Positions 12,994-28,000 of a stretch of DNA of 64,000 bases are shown piece by piece. Source of the DNA: Liolophura sinensis. Lineage: Eukaryota; Mollusca; Polyplacophora; Chitonida; Chitonidae. Made by a program: the position numbers and the translations under genes. Numbering within the stretch: the stretch's first letter is position 1; each line of letters starts with the position of its first letter. The stretch spans positions 1-64,000 of the forward strand of contig NW_027018154.1 of the NCBI RefSeq assembly GCF_032854445.1. Reading direction: 5' to 3'. The notes below the pieces were generated by a model that was not told where the DNA came from, made no database searches, and was given only the letters and a program-made list of their open reading frames with translations.

Positions 12994-15734
12994 TCAAATC
13001 TTTGGGCCAAGGCCATTTAACCCACCCAGCAATTGTCTTACTTCTAAGTCCAAGACAATCTCATTGTCTTTATCTACGTGTAGAAAAACCACACCATTTG
13101 TACATAAAAAACACAAGGTACTTGATACAGTCTGCTGTAAAAAGTACAACTGACCACAGACCCACATTAATAAGGTGCCAAAAGATGCGGAATTGAGCCA
13201 GGCATCGGCAGCTGTTGAAAAATTGCAAATTTCTCTGGTTTCCGTGGAGTAAGAGCCGTTGCTGGGCACGTGATTATGACATCAATGATCATTCAATTGT
13301 CGCTACAGCCAAAAGTATTGGTCGGAGAGCAACGCGGTTTGCACCATTCGATTTCTCTTCACAAAATACGTCGGATTAGCCTCTTACCAGCAGCACTGGA
13401 ACAGTTTTTCCACTCTTGCATTTTTGCCTGGTCTTTTTGTTAATTGAAATCGGCTACACTGTACTATGTACCATCGCGACTGGTCATTACTATATTCAAC
13501 TTTTGACTATAAGTTATGTGCCCTTCGGTAGCCCAGAAGACGTCAAATCTTTGGGCCAAGGCGCATTTAACTCACCCAGCAATTGTCTTACTTCTAAGTC
13601 CAAGACAATCTCAATGTCTTTATCTACGTGTAGAAAAACCAGACCATTTGTACACAAAAAAAAGGTACTTGATACAGTCTGCTGTAAAAAGTACAACTGA
13701 CCACAGACCCACATTAATAAGGTGCCAAAAGATGCGGAATTGAGCCAGGCATCGGCACCTGTTGAAATATTGGAAATTTCCCTGGTTTCCATGGAGTAAG
13801 AGCCGTTGCTGGGCACGTGATTATGACATCAATGATCATTGAATTGTCGCTACAGCCAAACGTATTGCTCGGAGAGCAACGCGGTTTGCACCATTCGATT
13901 TCTCGTCACAAAATACGTCGGATTAGCCTCTTACCAGCAACACTGGAACAGTTTCTTCACTTTTGCATTTTTGCCTGGTCTTTTTGTTAATTGAAATCGG
14001 CTACACTGTACTATGTACCATCGCGACTGGTCATTACTATATTGAACTTTTGACTATAAGTCATGTGCTCTTCGGTAGCCCAGAAGACGTCAAATCTTTG
14101 GGCCAAGGCCATTTAACTCACCCAGCAATTGTCTTACTTCTAAGTCCAAGACAATCTCAATGTCTTTATCTACGTGTAGAAAAACCACACCATTTGTACA
14201 TAAAAAACGCAAGGTACTTGATACAGTCTGCTGTAAAAAGTACAACTGACCACAGACCCACATTAATAAGGTGCCAAAAGAAGCGGAATTGAGCCAGGCA
14301 TCGTCAACTGTTGAATAATTGCAAATTTCCCTGGTTTCCATGGAGTAAGAGCCGTTGCTGGGCACGTGATTATGACATCAATGATCATTCAATTGTCGCT
14401 ACAGCCAAAAGTATTGGTCGGAGAGCAACGCGGTTTGCACCATTCGATTTCTCGTCAGAAAATACGTCGGATTAGCCTCTTACCAGCAGCACTGGAACAG
14501 TTTTTCCACTTTTGCATTTTTGCCTGGTCTTTTTGTTAATTGAAATCGGCTACACTGTACTATGTACCATCGCGACTGGTCATTACTATATTCAACTTTT
14601 GACTATAAGTTATGTGCCCTTCGGTAGCCCAGAAGACCTCAAATTATTGTCTCTAGGCGCATGTAACTCACCCAGCAATTGTCTTACTTCTAAGTCCAAG
14701 ACATTCTAAATGTCTTTATCTACGTGTAGAAAAACCACACCATTTGTACATAAAAAACATAAGGTACTTGATACAGTCTGCTGTAAAAAGTACAACTGAC
14801 CACAGACCCACATTAATAAGGTGCCAAAAGATGCGGAATTAAGCCAGGCATCGGCAACTGTTGAAAAATTGCAAATTTCCCTGGTTTCCATGGAGTAAGA
14901 GCCGTTGCTGGGCACGTGATTATGACATCAATGATCATTCAATTGTCGCTACAGCCAAAAGTATTGGTCGGAGAGCAACGCGGTTTGCACCATTCGATTT
15001 CTCGTCACAAAATACGTCGGATTAGCCTCTTACCAGCAGCACTGGAACAGTTTTTCCACTTTTGCATTTTTGCCTGGTCTTTTTGTTAATTGAAATCGGC
15101 TACACTGTACTATGTACCATCGCGAATGGTCATTACTATATTCAACTTTTGACTATAAGTTATGTGCCCTTCGGTAGCCCAGAAGACGTCAAATCTTTGG
15201 GCTCAGCCCATTTAACTCACCCAGCAATTGTCTTACTTCTAAGTCCAAGACAATCTCAATGTCTTTATCTATGTGTAGAAAAACCAGACCATTTGTACAC
15301 AAAAAAAAGGTACTTGATACAGTCTGCTGTAAAAAGTACAACTGACCACAGACCCACATTAATAAGGTGCCAAAAGAAGCGGAATTGAGCCAGGCATCGT
15401 CAACTGTTGAAAAATTGCAAATTTCCCTGGTTTCCATGGAGTAAGAGCCGTTGCTGGGCACGTGATTATGACATCAATGATCATTGAATTGTCGCTACAG
15501 CCAAACGTATTGGTCGGAGAGCAACGCGGTTTGCACCATTCGATTTCTCTTCACAAAATACGTCGGATTAGCCGTTTACCAGCAGCACTGGAACAGTTTC
15601 TTCACTTTTGCATTTTTGCCTGGTCTTTTTGTTAATTGAAATCGGCTACACTGTACTATGTACCATCGCGACTGGTCATTACTATATTTAACTTTTGACT
15701 ATAAGTCATGTGCCCTTCGGTAGCCCAGAAGACG
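12994..15734. repeat. Five-unit HOR, copy 2 (Q-W-Q-L-T)
   Basis: Offset 2741 bp from copy 1. Its last three units are also the first three units of seven-unit copy b, so two HOR registers overlap here, as expected after unequal exchange. Confidence 0.7.
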
Positions 15735-17927
15735 TCAAATCTTTGGGCCAAGGCCATTTAACTCACCCAGCAATTGTCTTACTTCTAAGTCCAAGACAAT
15801 CTCAATGTCTTTATCTACGTGTAGAAAAACCACACCATTTGTACATAAAAAACGCAAGGTACTTGATACAGTCTGCTGTAAAAAGTACAACTGACCACAG
15901 ACCCACATTAATAAGGTGCCAAAAGAAGCGGAATTGAGCCAGACATCGGCAACTGTTGAATAATTGCAAATTTCCCTGGTTTCCATGGAGTAAGAGCCGT
16001 TGCTGGGCACGTGATTATGACATCAATGATCATTCAATTGTCGGTACAGCCAAAAATATTGGTCGGGGAGCAACGCGGTTTGCACCATTCGATTTCTCGT
16101 CACAAAATACGTCGGATTAGCCTCTTACCAGCAGCACTGGAACAGTTTTTCCACTTTTGCATTTTTGCCTGGTCTTTTTGTTAATTGAAATCGGCTACAC
16201 TGTACTATGTACCATCGCGACTGGTCATTACTATATTCAACTTTTGACTATAAGTTATGTGCCCTTCGGTAGCCCAGAAGACCTCAAATTATTGTCTCTA
16301 GGCGCATGTAACTCACCCAGCAATTGTCTTACTTCTAAGTCCAAGACAATCTCAATGTCTTTATCTACGTGTAGAAAAACCAGACCATTTGTACATAAAA
16401 AACACAAGGTACTTGATACAGTCTGCTGTAAAAAGTACAACTGACCACAGACCCACATTAATAAGGTGCCAAGAGATGCGGAATTGAGCCAGGCATCGGC
16501 AACTGTTGAAAAATTGCAAATTTCCCTGGTTTCCATGGAGTAAGAGCCGTTGCTGGGCACGTGATTATGACATCAATGATCATTCAATTGTCGCTACAGC
16601 CAAAAGTATTGGTCGGAGAGCAACGCGGTTTGCACCATTCGATTTCTCTTCACAAAATACGTCGGATTAGCCTCTTACCAGCAGCACTGGAACAGTTTTT
16701 CCACTTTTGCATTTTGCCTGGTCTTTTTGTTAATTGAAATCGGCTACACTGTACTATGTACCATCGCGACTGGTCATTACTATATTCAACTTTTGACTAT
16801 AAGTTATGTGCTTTTCGGTAGCCCAGAAGACGTCAAATCTTTGGGCCAAGGCCATTTAACTCACCAGCAATTGTCTTACTTCTAAGTCCAAGACAATCTC
16901 ATTGTCTTTATCTACGTGTAGAAAAACCAGACCATTTGTACATAAAAAACACAAGGTACTTGATACAGTCTGCTGTAAAAAGTACAACTGACCACAGACC
17001 CACATTAATAAGGTGCCAAAAGATGCGGAATTGAGCCAGGCATCGGCAGCTGTTGAAAAATTGCAAATTTCTCTGGTTTCCATGGAGTAAGAGCCGTTGC
17101 TGGGCACGTGATTATGACATCAATGATCATTCAATTGTCGCTACAGCCAAAAGTATTGGTCGGAGAGCAACGCGGTTTGCACCATTCGATTTCTCTTCAC
17201 AAAATACGTCGGATTAGCCTCTTACCAGCAGCACTGGAACAGTTTTTCCACTTCTGCATTTTTGCCTGGTCTTTTTGTTAATTGAAATCGGCTACACTGT
17301 ACTATGTACCATCGCGACTGGTCATTACTATATTCAACTTTTGACTATAAGTTATGTGCCCTTCGGTAGCCCAGAAGACGTCAAATCTTTGGGCCAAGGC
17401 GCATTTAACTCACCCAGCAATTGTCTTACTTCTACGTCCAAGACAATCTCAATGTCTTTATCTACGTGTAGAAAAACCAGACCATTTGTACACAAAAAAA
17501 AGGTACTTGATACAGTCTGCTGTAAAAAGTACAACTGACCACAGACCCACATTAATAAGGTGCCAAAAGATGCGGAATTGAGCCAGGCATCGGCAACTGT
17601 TGAAATATTGGAAATTTCCCTGGTTTCCATGGAGTAAGAGCCGTTGCTGGGCACGTGATTATGACATCAATGATCATTCAATTGTCGCTACAGCCAAACG
17701 TATTGCTCGGAGAGCAACGCGGTTTGCACCATTCGATTTCTCGTCACAAAATACGTCGGATTAGCCTCTTACCAGCAACACTGGAACAGTTTCTTCACTT
17801 TTGCATTTTTGCCTGGTCTTTTTGTTAATTGAAATCGGCTACACTGTACTATGTACCATCGCGACTGGTCATTACTATATTGAACTTTTGACTATAAGTC
17901 ATGTGCCCTTCGGTAGCCCAGAAGACG
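14090..17927. repeat. Seven-unit HOR, copy b (Q-L-T-Q-L-Q-W)
   Basis: It repeats at offset 3838 bp. The core 13842-16584 matches 17680-20422 with only two substitutions noticed (14069 and 16044). Outside the core more differences appear. Two single-base deletions occur near 16712 and 16864. Confidence 0.8.
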
Positions 17928-20900
17928 TCAAATCTTTGGGCCAAGGCCATTTAACTCACCCAGCAATTGTCTTACTTCTAAGTCCAAGACAATCTCAATG
18001 TCTTTATCTACGTGTAGAAAAACCACACCATTTGTACATAAAAAACGCAAGGTACTTGATACAGTCTGCTGTAAAAAGTACAACTGACCACAGACCCACA
18101 TTAATAAGGTGCCAAAAGAAGCGGAATTGAGCCAGGCATCGTCAACTGTTGAATAATTGCAAATTTCCCTGGTTTCCATGGAGTAAGAGCCGTTGCTGGG
18201 CACGTGATTATGACATCAATGATCATTCAATTGTCGCTACAGCCAAAAGTATTGGTCGGAGAGCAACGCGGTTTGCACCATTCGATTTCTCGTCAGAAAA
18301 TACGTCGGATTAGCCTCTTACCAGCAGCACTGGAACAGTTTTTCCACTTTTGCATTTTTGCCTGGTCTTTTTGTTAATTGAAATCGGCTACACTGTACTA
18401 TGTACCATCGCGACTGGTCATTACTATATTCAACTTTTGACTATAAGTTATGTGCCCTTCGGTAGCCCAGAAGACCTCAAATTATTGTCTCTAGGCGCAT
18501 GTAACTCACCCAGCAATTGTCTTACTTCTAAGTCCAAGACATTCTAAATGTCTTTATCTACGTGTAGAAAAACCACACCATTTGTACATAAAAAACATAA
18601 GGTACTTGATACAGTCTGCTGTAAAAAGTACAACTGACCACAGACCCACATTAATAAGGTGCCAAAAGATGCGGAATTAAGCCAGGCATCGGCAACTGTT
18701 GAAAAATTGCAAATTTCCCTGGTTTCCATGGAGTAAGAGCCGTTGCTGGGCACGTGATTATGACATCAATGATCATTCAATTGTCGCTACAGCCAAAAGT
18801 ATTGGTCGGAGAGCAACGCGGTTTGCACCATTCGATTTCTCGTCACAAAATACGTCGGATTAGCCTCTTACCAGCAGCACTGGAACAGTTTTTCCACTTT
18901 TGCATTTTTGCCTGGTCTTTTTGTTAATTGAAATCGGCTACACTGTACTATGTACCATCGCGAATGGTCATTACTATATTCAACTTTTGACTATAAGTTA
19001 TGTGCCCTTCGGTAGCCCAGAAGACGTCAAATCTTTGGGCTCAGCCCATTTAACTCACCCAGCAATTGTCTTACTTCTAAGTCCAAGACAATCTCAATGT
19101 CTTTATCTATGTGTAGAAAAACCAGACCATTTGTACACAAAAAAAAGGTACTTGATACAGTCTGCTGTAAAAAGTACAACTGACCACAGACCCACATTAA
19201 TAAGGTGCCAAAAGAAGCGGAATTGAGCCAGGCATCGTCAACTGTTGAAAAATTGCAAATTTCCCTGGTTTCCATGGAGTAAGAGCCGTTGCTGGGCACG
19301 TGATTATGACATCAATGATCATTGAATTGTCGCTACAGCCAAACGTATTGGTCGGAGAGCAACGCGGTTTGCACCATTCGATTTCTCTTCACAAAATACG
19401 TCGGATTAGCCGTTTACCAGCAGCACTGGAACAGTTTCTTCACTTTTGCATTTTTGCCTGGTCTTTTTGTTAATTGAAATCGGCTACACTGTACTATGTA
19501 CCATCGCGACTGGTCATTACTATATTTAACTTTTGACTATAAGTCATGTGCCCTTCGGTAGCCCAGAAGACGTCAAATCTTTGGGCCAAGGCCATTTAAC
19601 TCACCCAGCAATTGTCTTACTTCTAAGTCCAAGACAATCTCAATGTCTTTATCTACGTGTAGAAAAACCACACCATTTGTACATAAAAAACGCAAGGTAC
19701 TTGATACAGTCTGCTGTAAAAAGTACAACTGACCACAGACCCACATTAATAAGGTGCCAAAAGAAGCGGAATTGAGCCAGACATCGGCAACTGTTGAATA
19801 ATTGCAAATTTCCCTGGTTTCCATGGAGTAAGAGCCGTTGCTGGGCACGTGATTATGACATCAATGATCATTCAATTGTCGCTACAGCCAAAAATATTGG
19901 TCGGGGAGCAACGCGGTTTGCACCATTCGATTTCTCGTCACAAAATACGTCGGATTAGCCTCTTACCAGCAGCACTGGAACAGTTTTTCCACTTTTGCAT
20001 TTTTGCCTGGTCTTTTTGTTAATTGAAATCGGCTACACTGTACTATGTACCATCGCGACTGGTCATTACTATATTCAACTTTTGACTATAAGTTATGTGC
20101 CCTTCGGTAGCCCAGAAGACCTCAAATTATTGTCTCTAGGCGCATGTAACTCACCCAGCAATTGTCTTACTTCTAAGTCCAAGACAATCTCAATGTCTTT
20201 ATCTACGTGTAGAAAAACCAGACCATTTGTACATAAAAAACACAAGGTACTTGATACAGTCTGCTGTAAAAAGTACAACTGACCACAGACCCACATTAAT
20301 AAGGTGCCAAGAGATGCGGAATTGAGCCAGGCATCGGCAACTGTTGAAAAATTGCAAATTTCCCTGGTTTCCATGGAGTAAGAGCCGTTGCTGGGCACGT
20401 GATTATGACATCAATGATCATTGAATTGTCGCTACAGCCAAAAGTATTGGTCGGAGAGCAACGCGGTTTGCACCATTCGATTTCTCTTCACAAAATACGT
20501 CGGATGAGCCTCTTACCAGCAGCACTGGAACAGTTTTTTCCACTTTTGCATTTTTGCCAGGTCTTTTTGTTAACTGAAATCGGCTACACTGTACTATGTA
20601 CCATCGCGACTGGTCATTACTATATTCAACTTTTGACTATAAGTTATGTGCTTTTCGGTAGCCCAGAAGACGTCAAATCTTTGGGCCAAGGCCATTTAAC
20701 TCACCCAGCAATTGTCTTACTTCTAAGTCCAAGACAATCTCATTGTCTTTATCTACGTGTAGAAAAACCACACCATTTGTACATAAAAAACACAAGGTAC
20801 TTGATACAGTCTGCTGTAAAAAGTACAACTGACCACAGACCCACATTAATAAGGTGCCAAAAGATGCGGAATTGAGCCAGGCATCGGCAGCTGTTGAAAA

Positions 20901-22312
20901 ATTGCAAATTTCTCTGGTTTCCATGGAGTAAGAGCCGTTGCTGGGCACGTGATTATGACATCAATGATCATTCAATTGTCGCTACAGCCAAAAGTATTGG
21001 TCGGAGAGCAACGCGGTTTGCACCATTCGATTTCTCTTCACAAAATACGTCGGATTAGCCTCTTACCAGCAGCACTGGAACAGTTTTTCCACTTTTGCAT
21101 TTTTGCCTGGTCTTTTTGTTAATTGAAATCGGCTACACTGTACTATGTACCATCGCGACTGGTCATTACTATATTCAACTTTTGACTATAAGTTATGTGC
21201 TTTTCGGTAGCCCAGAAGACGTCAAATCTTTGGGCCAAGGCCATTTAACTCACCCAGCAATTGTCTTACTTCTAAGTCCAAGACAATCTCATTGTCTTTA
21301 TCTACGTGTAGAAAAAACCAGACCATTTGTACATAAAAAACACAAAGTACTTGATACAGTCTGCTGTAAAAAGTACAACTGACCACAGACCCACATTAAT
21401 AAGGTGCCAAAAGATGCGGAATTGAGCCAGGCATCGGCAGCTGTTGAAAAATTGCAAATTTCTCTGGTTTCCATGGAGTAAGAGCCGTTGCTGGGCACGT
21501 GATTATGACATCAATGATCATTCAATTGTCGCTACAGCCAAAAGTATTGGTCGGAGAGCAACGCGGTTTTGCACCATTCGATTTCTCTTCACAAAATACG
21601 TCGGATTAGCCTCTTACCAGCAGCACTGGAACAGTTTTTCCACTTTTGCATTTTTGCCTGGTCTTTTTGTTAATTGAAATCGGCTACACTGTACTATGTA
21701 CCATGGCGACTGGTCATTACTATATTCAACTTTTGACTATAAGTTATGTGCCCTTCGGTAGCCCAGAAGACGTCAAATCTTTGGGCCAAGGCGCATTTAA
21801 CTCACCCAGCAATTGTCTTACTTCTAAGTCCAAGACAATCTCAATGTCTTTATCTACGTGTAGAAAAACCAGACCATTTGTACACAAAAAAAAGGTACTT
21901 GATACAGTCTGCTGTAAAAAGTACAACTGACCACAGACCCACGTGCCAAAAGATGCGGAATTGAGCCAGGCAATCGGCACCTGTTGAAATATTGGAAATT
22001 TCCCTGGGTTTCCATGGAGTAAGAGCCGTTGCTGGGCACGTGATTATGACATCAATGATCATTGAATTGTCGCTACAGCCAAACGTATTGCTCGGAGAGC
22101 AACGCGGTTTGCACCATTCGATTTCTCGTCACAAAATACGTCGGATTAGCCTCTTACCAGCAACACTGGAACAGTTTCTTCACTTTTGCATTTTTGCCTG
22201 GTCTTTTTGTTAATTGAAATCGGCTACACTGTACTATGTACCATCGCGACTGGTCATTACTATATTGAACTTTTGACTATAAGTCATGTGCCCTTCGGTA
22301 GCCCAGAAGACG
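17928..22312. repeat. Seven-unit HOR, copy c, with one extra Q unit
   Basis: The order is Q-L-T-Q-L-Q-Q-W, eight units. The extra Q unit near 21222 shares the GTGCTTTTCGG and CTCATTGTC states with its left neighbour, consistent with a local single-unit duplication. A 9-bp deletion (ATTAATAAG) follows at 21942. Confidence 0.75.
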
Positions 22313-24780
22313 TCAATCTTTGGGCCAAGGCCATTTAACTCACCCAGCAATTGTCTTACTTCTAAGTCCAAGACAATCTCAATGTCTTTATCTACGTGTA
22401 GAAAAACCACACCATTTGTACATAAAAAACGCAAGGTACTTGATACAGTCTGCTGTAAAAAGTACAACTGACCACAGACCCACATTAATAAGGTGCCAAA
22501 AGAAGCGGAATTGAGCCAGGCATCGTCAACTGTTGAATAATTGCAAATTTCCCTGGTTTCCATGGAGTAAGAGGCCGTTGCTGGGCACGTGATTATGACA
22601 TCAATGATCATTCAATTGTCGCTACAGCCAAAAGTATTGGTCGGAGAGCAACTCGGTTTGCACCATTCGATTTCTCGTCAGAAAAATACGTCGGATTAGC
22701 CTCTTACCAGCAGCACTGGAACAGTTTTTCCACTTTTGCATTTTTGCCTGGTCTTTTTGTTAATTGAAATCGGCTACACTGTACTATGTACCATCGCGAC
22801 TGGTCATTACTATATTCAACTTTTGACTATAAGTTATGTGCCCTTCGGTAGCCCAGAAGACCTCAAATTATTGTCTCTAGGCGCATGTAACTCACCCAGC
22901 AATTGTCTTACTTCTAAGTCCAAGACATTCTAAATGTCTTTATCTACGTGTAGAAAAACCACACGATTTGTACATAAAAAACATAAGGTACTTGATACAG
23001 TCTGCTGTAAAAAGTACAACTGACCACAGACCCACATTAATAAGGTGCCAAAAGATGCGGAATTAAGCCAGGGCATCGGCAACTGTTGAAAAAATTGCAA
23101 ATTTCCCTGGTTTCCATGGAGTAAGAGCCGTTGCTGGGCCACGTGATTATGACATCAATGATCATTCAATTGTCGCTACAGCCAAAAAGTATTGGTCGGA
23201 GAGCAACGCGGTTTGCACCATTCGATTTCTCGTCACAAAATACGTCGGATTAGCCTCTTACCAGCAGCACTGGAACAGTTTTTCCACTTTTGCATTTTTG
23301 CCTGGTCCTTTTTGTTAATTGAAATCGGCTACACTGTACTATGTACCATCGCGAATGGTCATTACTATATTCAACTTTTGACTATAAGTTATGTGCCCCT
23401 TCGGTAGCCCAGAAGACGTCAAATCTTTGGGCTCAGCCCATTTAACTCACCAGCAATTGTCTTACTTCTAAGTCCAAGACAATCTCAATGTCTTTATCTA
23501 TGTGTAGAAAAACCAGACCATTTGTACACAAAAAAAAGGTACTTGATACTGTCTGCTGTAAAAAGTACAACTGACCACAGACCCACATTAATAAGGTGCC
23601 AAAAGAAGCGGAATTGAGCCAGGCATCGTCAACTGTTGAAAAATTGCAAATTTCCCTGGTTTCCATGGAGTAAGAGCCGTTGCTGGGCACGTGATTATGA
23701 CATCAATGATCATTGAATTGTCGCTACAGCCAAACGTATTGGTCGGAGAGCAACGCGGTTTGCACCATTCGATTCTCTTCACAAAATTACGTCGGATTAG
23801 CCGTTTACCAGCAGCACTGGAACAGTTTCTTCACTTTTGCATTTTTGCCTGGTCTTTTTGTTAATTGAAATCGGCTACACTGTACTATGTACCATCGCGA
23901 CTGGTCATTACTATATTTAACTTTTGACTATAAGTCATGTGCCCTTCGGTAGCCCAGAAGACGTCAAATCTTTGGGCCAAGGCATTTAACTCACCCAGCA
24001 ATTGTCTTACTTCTAAGTCCAAGACAATCTCAATGTCTTTATCTACGTGTAGAAAAACCACACCATTTGTACATAAAAAACGCAAGGTACTTGATACAGT
24101 CTGCTGTAAAAAGTACAACTGACCACAGACCCACAATTAAATAAGGTGCAAAAGAAGCGGAATTGAGCCAGACATCGGCAACTGTTGAATAATTGCAAAT
24201 TTCCCAGGTTTCCATGGAGTAAGAGCCCGTTGCTGGGCACGTGATTATGACATCAATGATCATTCAATTGTCGGTACAGCCAAAAATATTGGTCGGGGAG
24301 CAACGCGGTTTGCACCATTCGATTTCTCTTCACAAAATACGTCGGATTAGCCTCTTACCAGCAGCACTGGAACAGGTTTTTCCACTTTTGCATTTTTGCC
24401 TGGTCTTTTTGTTAATTGAAATCGGCTACACTGTACTATGTACCATCGCGACTGGTCATTACTATATTCAACTTTTGACTATAAGTTATGTGCCCTTCGA
24501 GTAGCCCAGAAGACCTCAAATTATTGTCTCTAGGCGCATGTAACTCACCCAGCAATTGGTCTTACTTCTAAGTCCAAGACAATCTCAATGTCTTTATCTA
24601 CGTGTAGAAAAACCAGACCATTTGTACATAAAAAACACAAGGTACTTGATACAGTCTGCTGTATAAAAGTACAACTGACCACAGACCCACATTATAAGGT
24701 GCCAAGAGATGCGGAATTGAGCCAGGCATCGGCAACTGTTGAAAAATTGCAAATTTCCCTGGTTCCATGGAGTAAGAGCC
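21300..24780. other. Indel cluster 2
   Basis: More than twenty single-base indels plus a 9-bp deletion (21942) lie in about six units. Examples are GAGGCCGTTG near 22573, GGGCCACG near 23138, GGTCCTTTTTG near 23308, GCCCCTTCGG near 23397, AAAATTACG near 23787 and CTTCGAGTAG near 24498. After 24.8 kb such events nearly vanish. Confidence 0.85.
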
Positions 24781-25065
24781 GTTGCTGGGCACGTGATTAT
24801 GACATCAATGATCATTGAATTGTCGCTACAGCCAAAAGTATTGGTCGGAGAGCAACGCGGTTTGCACCATTCGATTTCTCGTCACAAAATACGTCGGATG
24901 AGCCTCTTACCAGCAGCACTGGAACAGTTTTTCCACTTTTGCATTTTTGCCAGGTCTTTTTGTTAACTGAAATCGGCTACACTGTACTATGTACCATCGC
25001 GACTGGTCATTACTATATTCAACTTTTGACTATAAGTTATGTGCTTTTCGGTAGCCCAGAAGACG
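22313..25065. repeat. Seven-unit HOR, copy d, partial and indel-rich (Q-L-T-Q-L)
   Basis: Five units match the start of copy c in H and C states but carry more than twenty single-base insertions and deletions. After this, the order changes to a run of Q units (25066, 25615, 26165, 26714, 27260). The first two of those match 9704-10528 at offset 15362 bp. Confidence 0.7.
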
Positions 25066-28000
25066 TCAAATCTTTGGGCCAAGGCCATTTAACTCACCCA
25101 GCAATTGTCTTACTTCTAAGTCCAAGACAATCTCATTGTCTTTATCTACGTGTAGAAAAACCAGACCATTTGTACATAAAAAACACAAGGTACTTGATAC
25201 AGTCTGCTGTAAAAAGTACAACTGACCACAGACCCACATTAATAAGGTGCCAAAAGATGCGGAATTGAGCCAGGCATCGGCACCTGTTGAAATATTGGAA
25301 ATTTCCCTGGTTTCCATGGAGTAACAGCCGTTGCTGGGCACGTGATTATGACATGAATGATCATTCAATTGTCGCTACAGCCAAAAGTATTGGTCGGAGA
25401 GCAACGCGGTTTTCACCATTTGATTTCTCGTCAGAAAATACATCGGATTAGCCTCTTACCAGCAACACTGGAACAGTTTTTCCACTTTTGCATTTTTGCC
25501 TGGTCTTTTTGTTAATTGCAATCGGCTACACTGTACTATGTACCATCGCGACTGGTCATTACTATATTCAACTTTTGACTATAAGTCATGTGCCCTTCGG
25601 TAGCCCAGAAGACGTCAAATCTTTGGGCCAAGGCCATTTAACCCACCCAGCAATTGTCTTACTTCTAAGTCCAAGACAATCTCATTGTCTTTATCTACGT
25701 GTAGAAAAACCACACCATTTGTACATAAAAAACACAAGGTACTTGATACAGTCTGCTGTAAAAAGTACAACTGACCACAGACCCACATTAATAAGGTGCC
25801 AAAAGATGCGGAATTGAGCCAGGCATCGGCAGCTGTTGAAAAATTGCAAATTTCTCTGGTTTCCATGGAGTAAGAGCCGTTGCTGGGCACGTGATTATGA
25901 CATCAATGATCATTCAATTGTCGCTACAGCTAAAAGTATTGGTCGGAGAGCAACGCGGTTTGCACCATTCGATTTCTCTTCACAAAATACGTCGGATTAG
26001 CCTCTTACCAGCAGCACTGGAACAGTTTTTTCCGCTTTTGCATTTTTGCCTGGTCTTTTTGTTAATTGAAATCGGCTACACTGTACTATGTACCATCGCG
26101 ACTGGTCATTACTATATTCAACTTTTGACTATAAGTTATGTGCTTTTCGGTAGACCAGAAGACGTCAAATCTTTGGGCCAAGGCCATTTAACTCACCCAG
26201 CAATTGTCTTACTTCTAAGTCCAAGACAATCTCATTGTCTTTATCTACGTGTAGAAAAACCACACCATTTGTACATAAAAAACACAAGGTACTTGATACA
26301 GTCTGCTGTAAAAAGTACAACTGACCACAGACCCACATTAATAAGGTGCCAAAAGATGCGGAATTGAGCCAGGCATCGGCACCTGTTGAAATATTGGAAA
26401 TTTCCCTGGTTTCCATGGAGTAAGAGCCGTTGCTGGGCACGTGATTATGACATAAATGATCATTCAATTGTCGCTACAGCCAAAAGTATTGGTCGGAGAG
26501 CAACGCGGTTTTCACCATTCGATTTCTCGTCAGAAAATACGTCGGATTAGCCTCTTACCAGCAGCACTGGAACAGTTTTTCCACTTTTGCATTTTTGCCT
26601 GGTCTTTTTGTTAATTGAAATCGGCTACACTGTACTATGTACCATCGCGACTGGTCATTACTATATTCAACTTTTGACTATAAGTCATGTGCCCTTCGGT
26701 AGCCCAGAAGACGTCAAATCTTTGGGCCAAGGCCATTTAACCCACCCAGCAATTGTCTTACTTCTAAGTCCAAGACATTCTCAATGTCTTTATCTACGTG
26801 TAGAAAAACCAGACCATTTGTACACAAAAAAAAGGTACTTGATACAGTCTGCTGTAAAAAGTACAACTGACCACAGACCCACATTAATAAGGTGCCAAAA
26901 GAAGCGGAATTGAGCCAGGCATCGTCAACTGTTGAAAAATTGCAAATTTCCCTGGTTTCCATGGAGTAAGAGCCGTTGCTGGGCACGTGATTATGACATC
27001 AATGATCATTGAATTGTCGCTACAGCCAAACGTATTGCTCGGAGAGCAACGCGGTTTGCACCATTCGATTTCTCGTCACAAAATACGTCGGATTAGCCTC
27101 TTACCAGCAACACTGGAACAGTTTCTTCACTTTTGCATTTTTGCCTGGTCTTTTTGTTAATTGAAATCGGCTACACTGTACTATGTACCATCGCGACTGG
27201 TCATTACTATATTCAACTTTTGACTATAAGTCATGTGCCCTTCGGTAGCCCAGAAGACGTCAAATCTTTGGGCCAAGGCCATTTAACTCACCCAGCAATT
27301 GTCTTACTTCTAAGTCCAAGACAATCTCAATGTCTTTATCTACGTGTAGAAAAACCACACCATTTGTACATAAAAAACACAAGGTACTTGATACAGTCTG
27401 CTGTAAAAAGTACAACTGACCACAGACCCACATTAATAAGGTGCCAAAAGAAGCGGAATTGAGCCAGGCATCGTCAACTGTTGAATAATTGCAAATTTCC
27501 CTGGTTTCCATGGAGTAAGAGCCGTTGCTGGGCACGTGATTATGACATGAATGATCATTCAATTGTCGCTACAGCCAAAAGTATTGGTCGGAGAGCAACT
27601 CGGTTTGCACCATTCGATTTCTCGTCAGAAAATACGTCGGATTAGCCTCTTACCAGCAGCACTGGAACAGTTTTTCCACTTTTGCATTTTTGCCTGGTCT
27701 TTTTGTTAATTGAAATCGGCTACACTGTACTATGTACCATCGCGACTGGTCATTACTATATTCAACTTTTGACTATAAGTTATGTGCCCTTCGGTAGCCC
27801 AGAAGACCTCAAATTATTGTCTCTAGGCGCATGTAACTCACCCAGCAATTGTCTTACTTCTAAGTCCAAGACAATCTCAATGTCTTTATCTACGTGTAGA
27901 AAAACCAGACCATTTGTACACAAAAAAAAAGGTACTTGATACAGTCTGCTGTAAAAAGTACAACTGACCACAGACCCACATTAATAAGGTGCCAAAAGAA

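Noticed and set aside
20399-20875. 158-codon plus-strand frame, similar at 25891-26367
   Set aside because: A one-base gain in the TTTTTTCC run fuses two frames that are separate in other units. It begins at GTG. This is a by-product of indels in repeat DNA.
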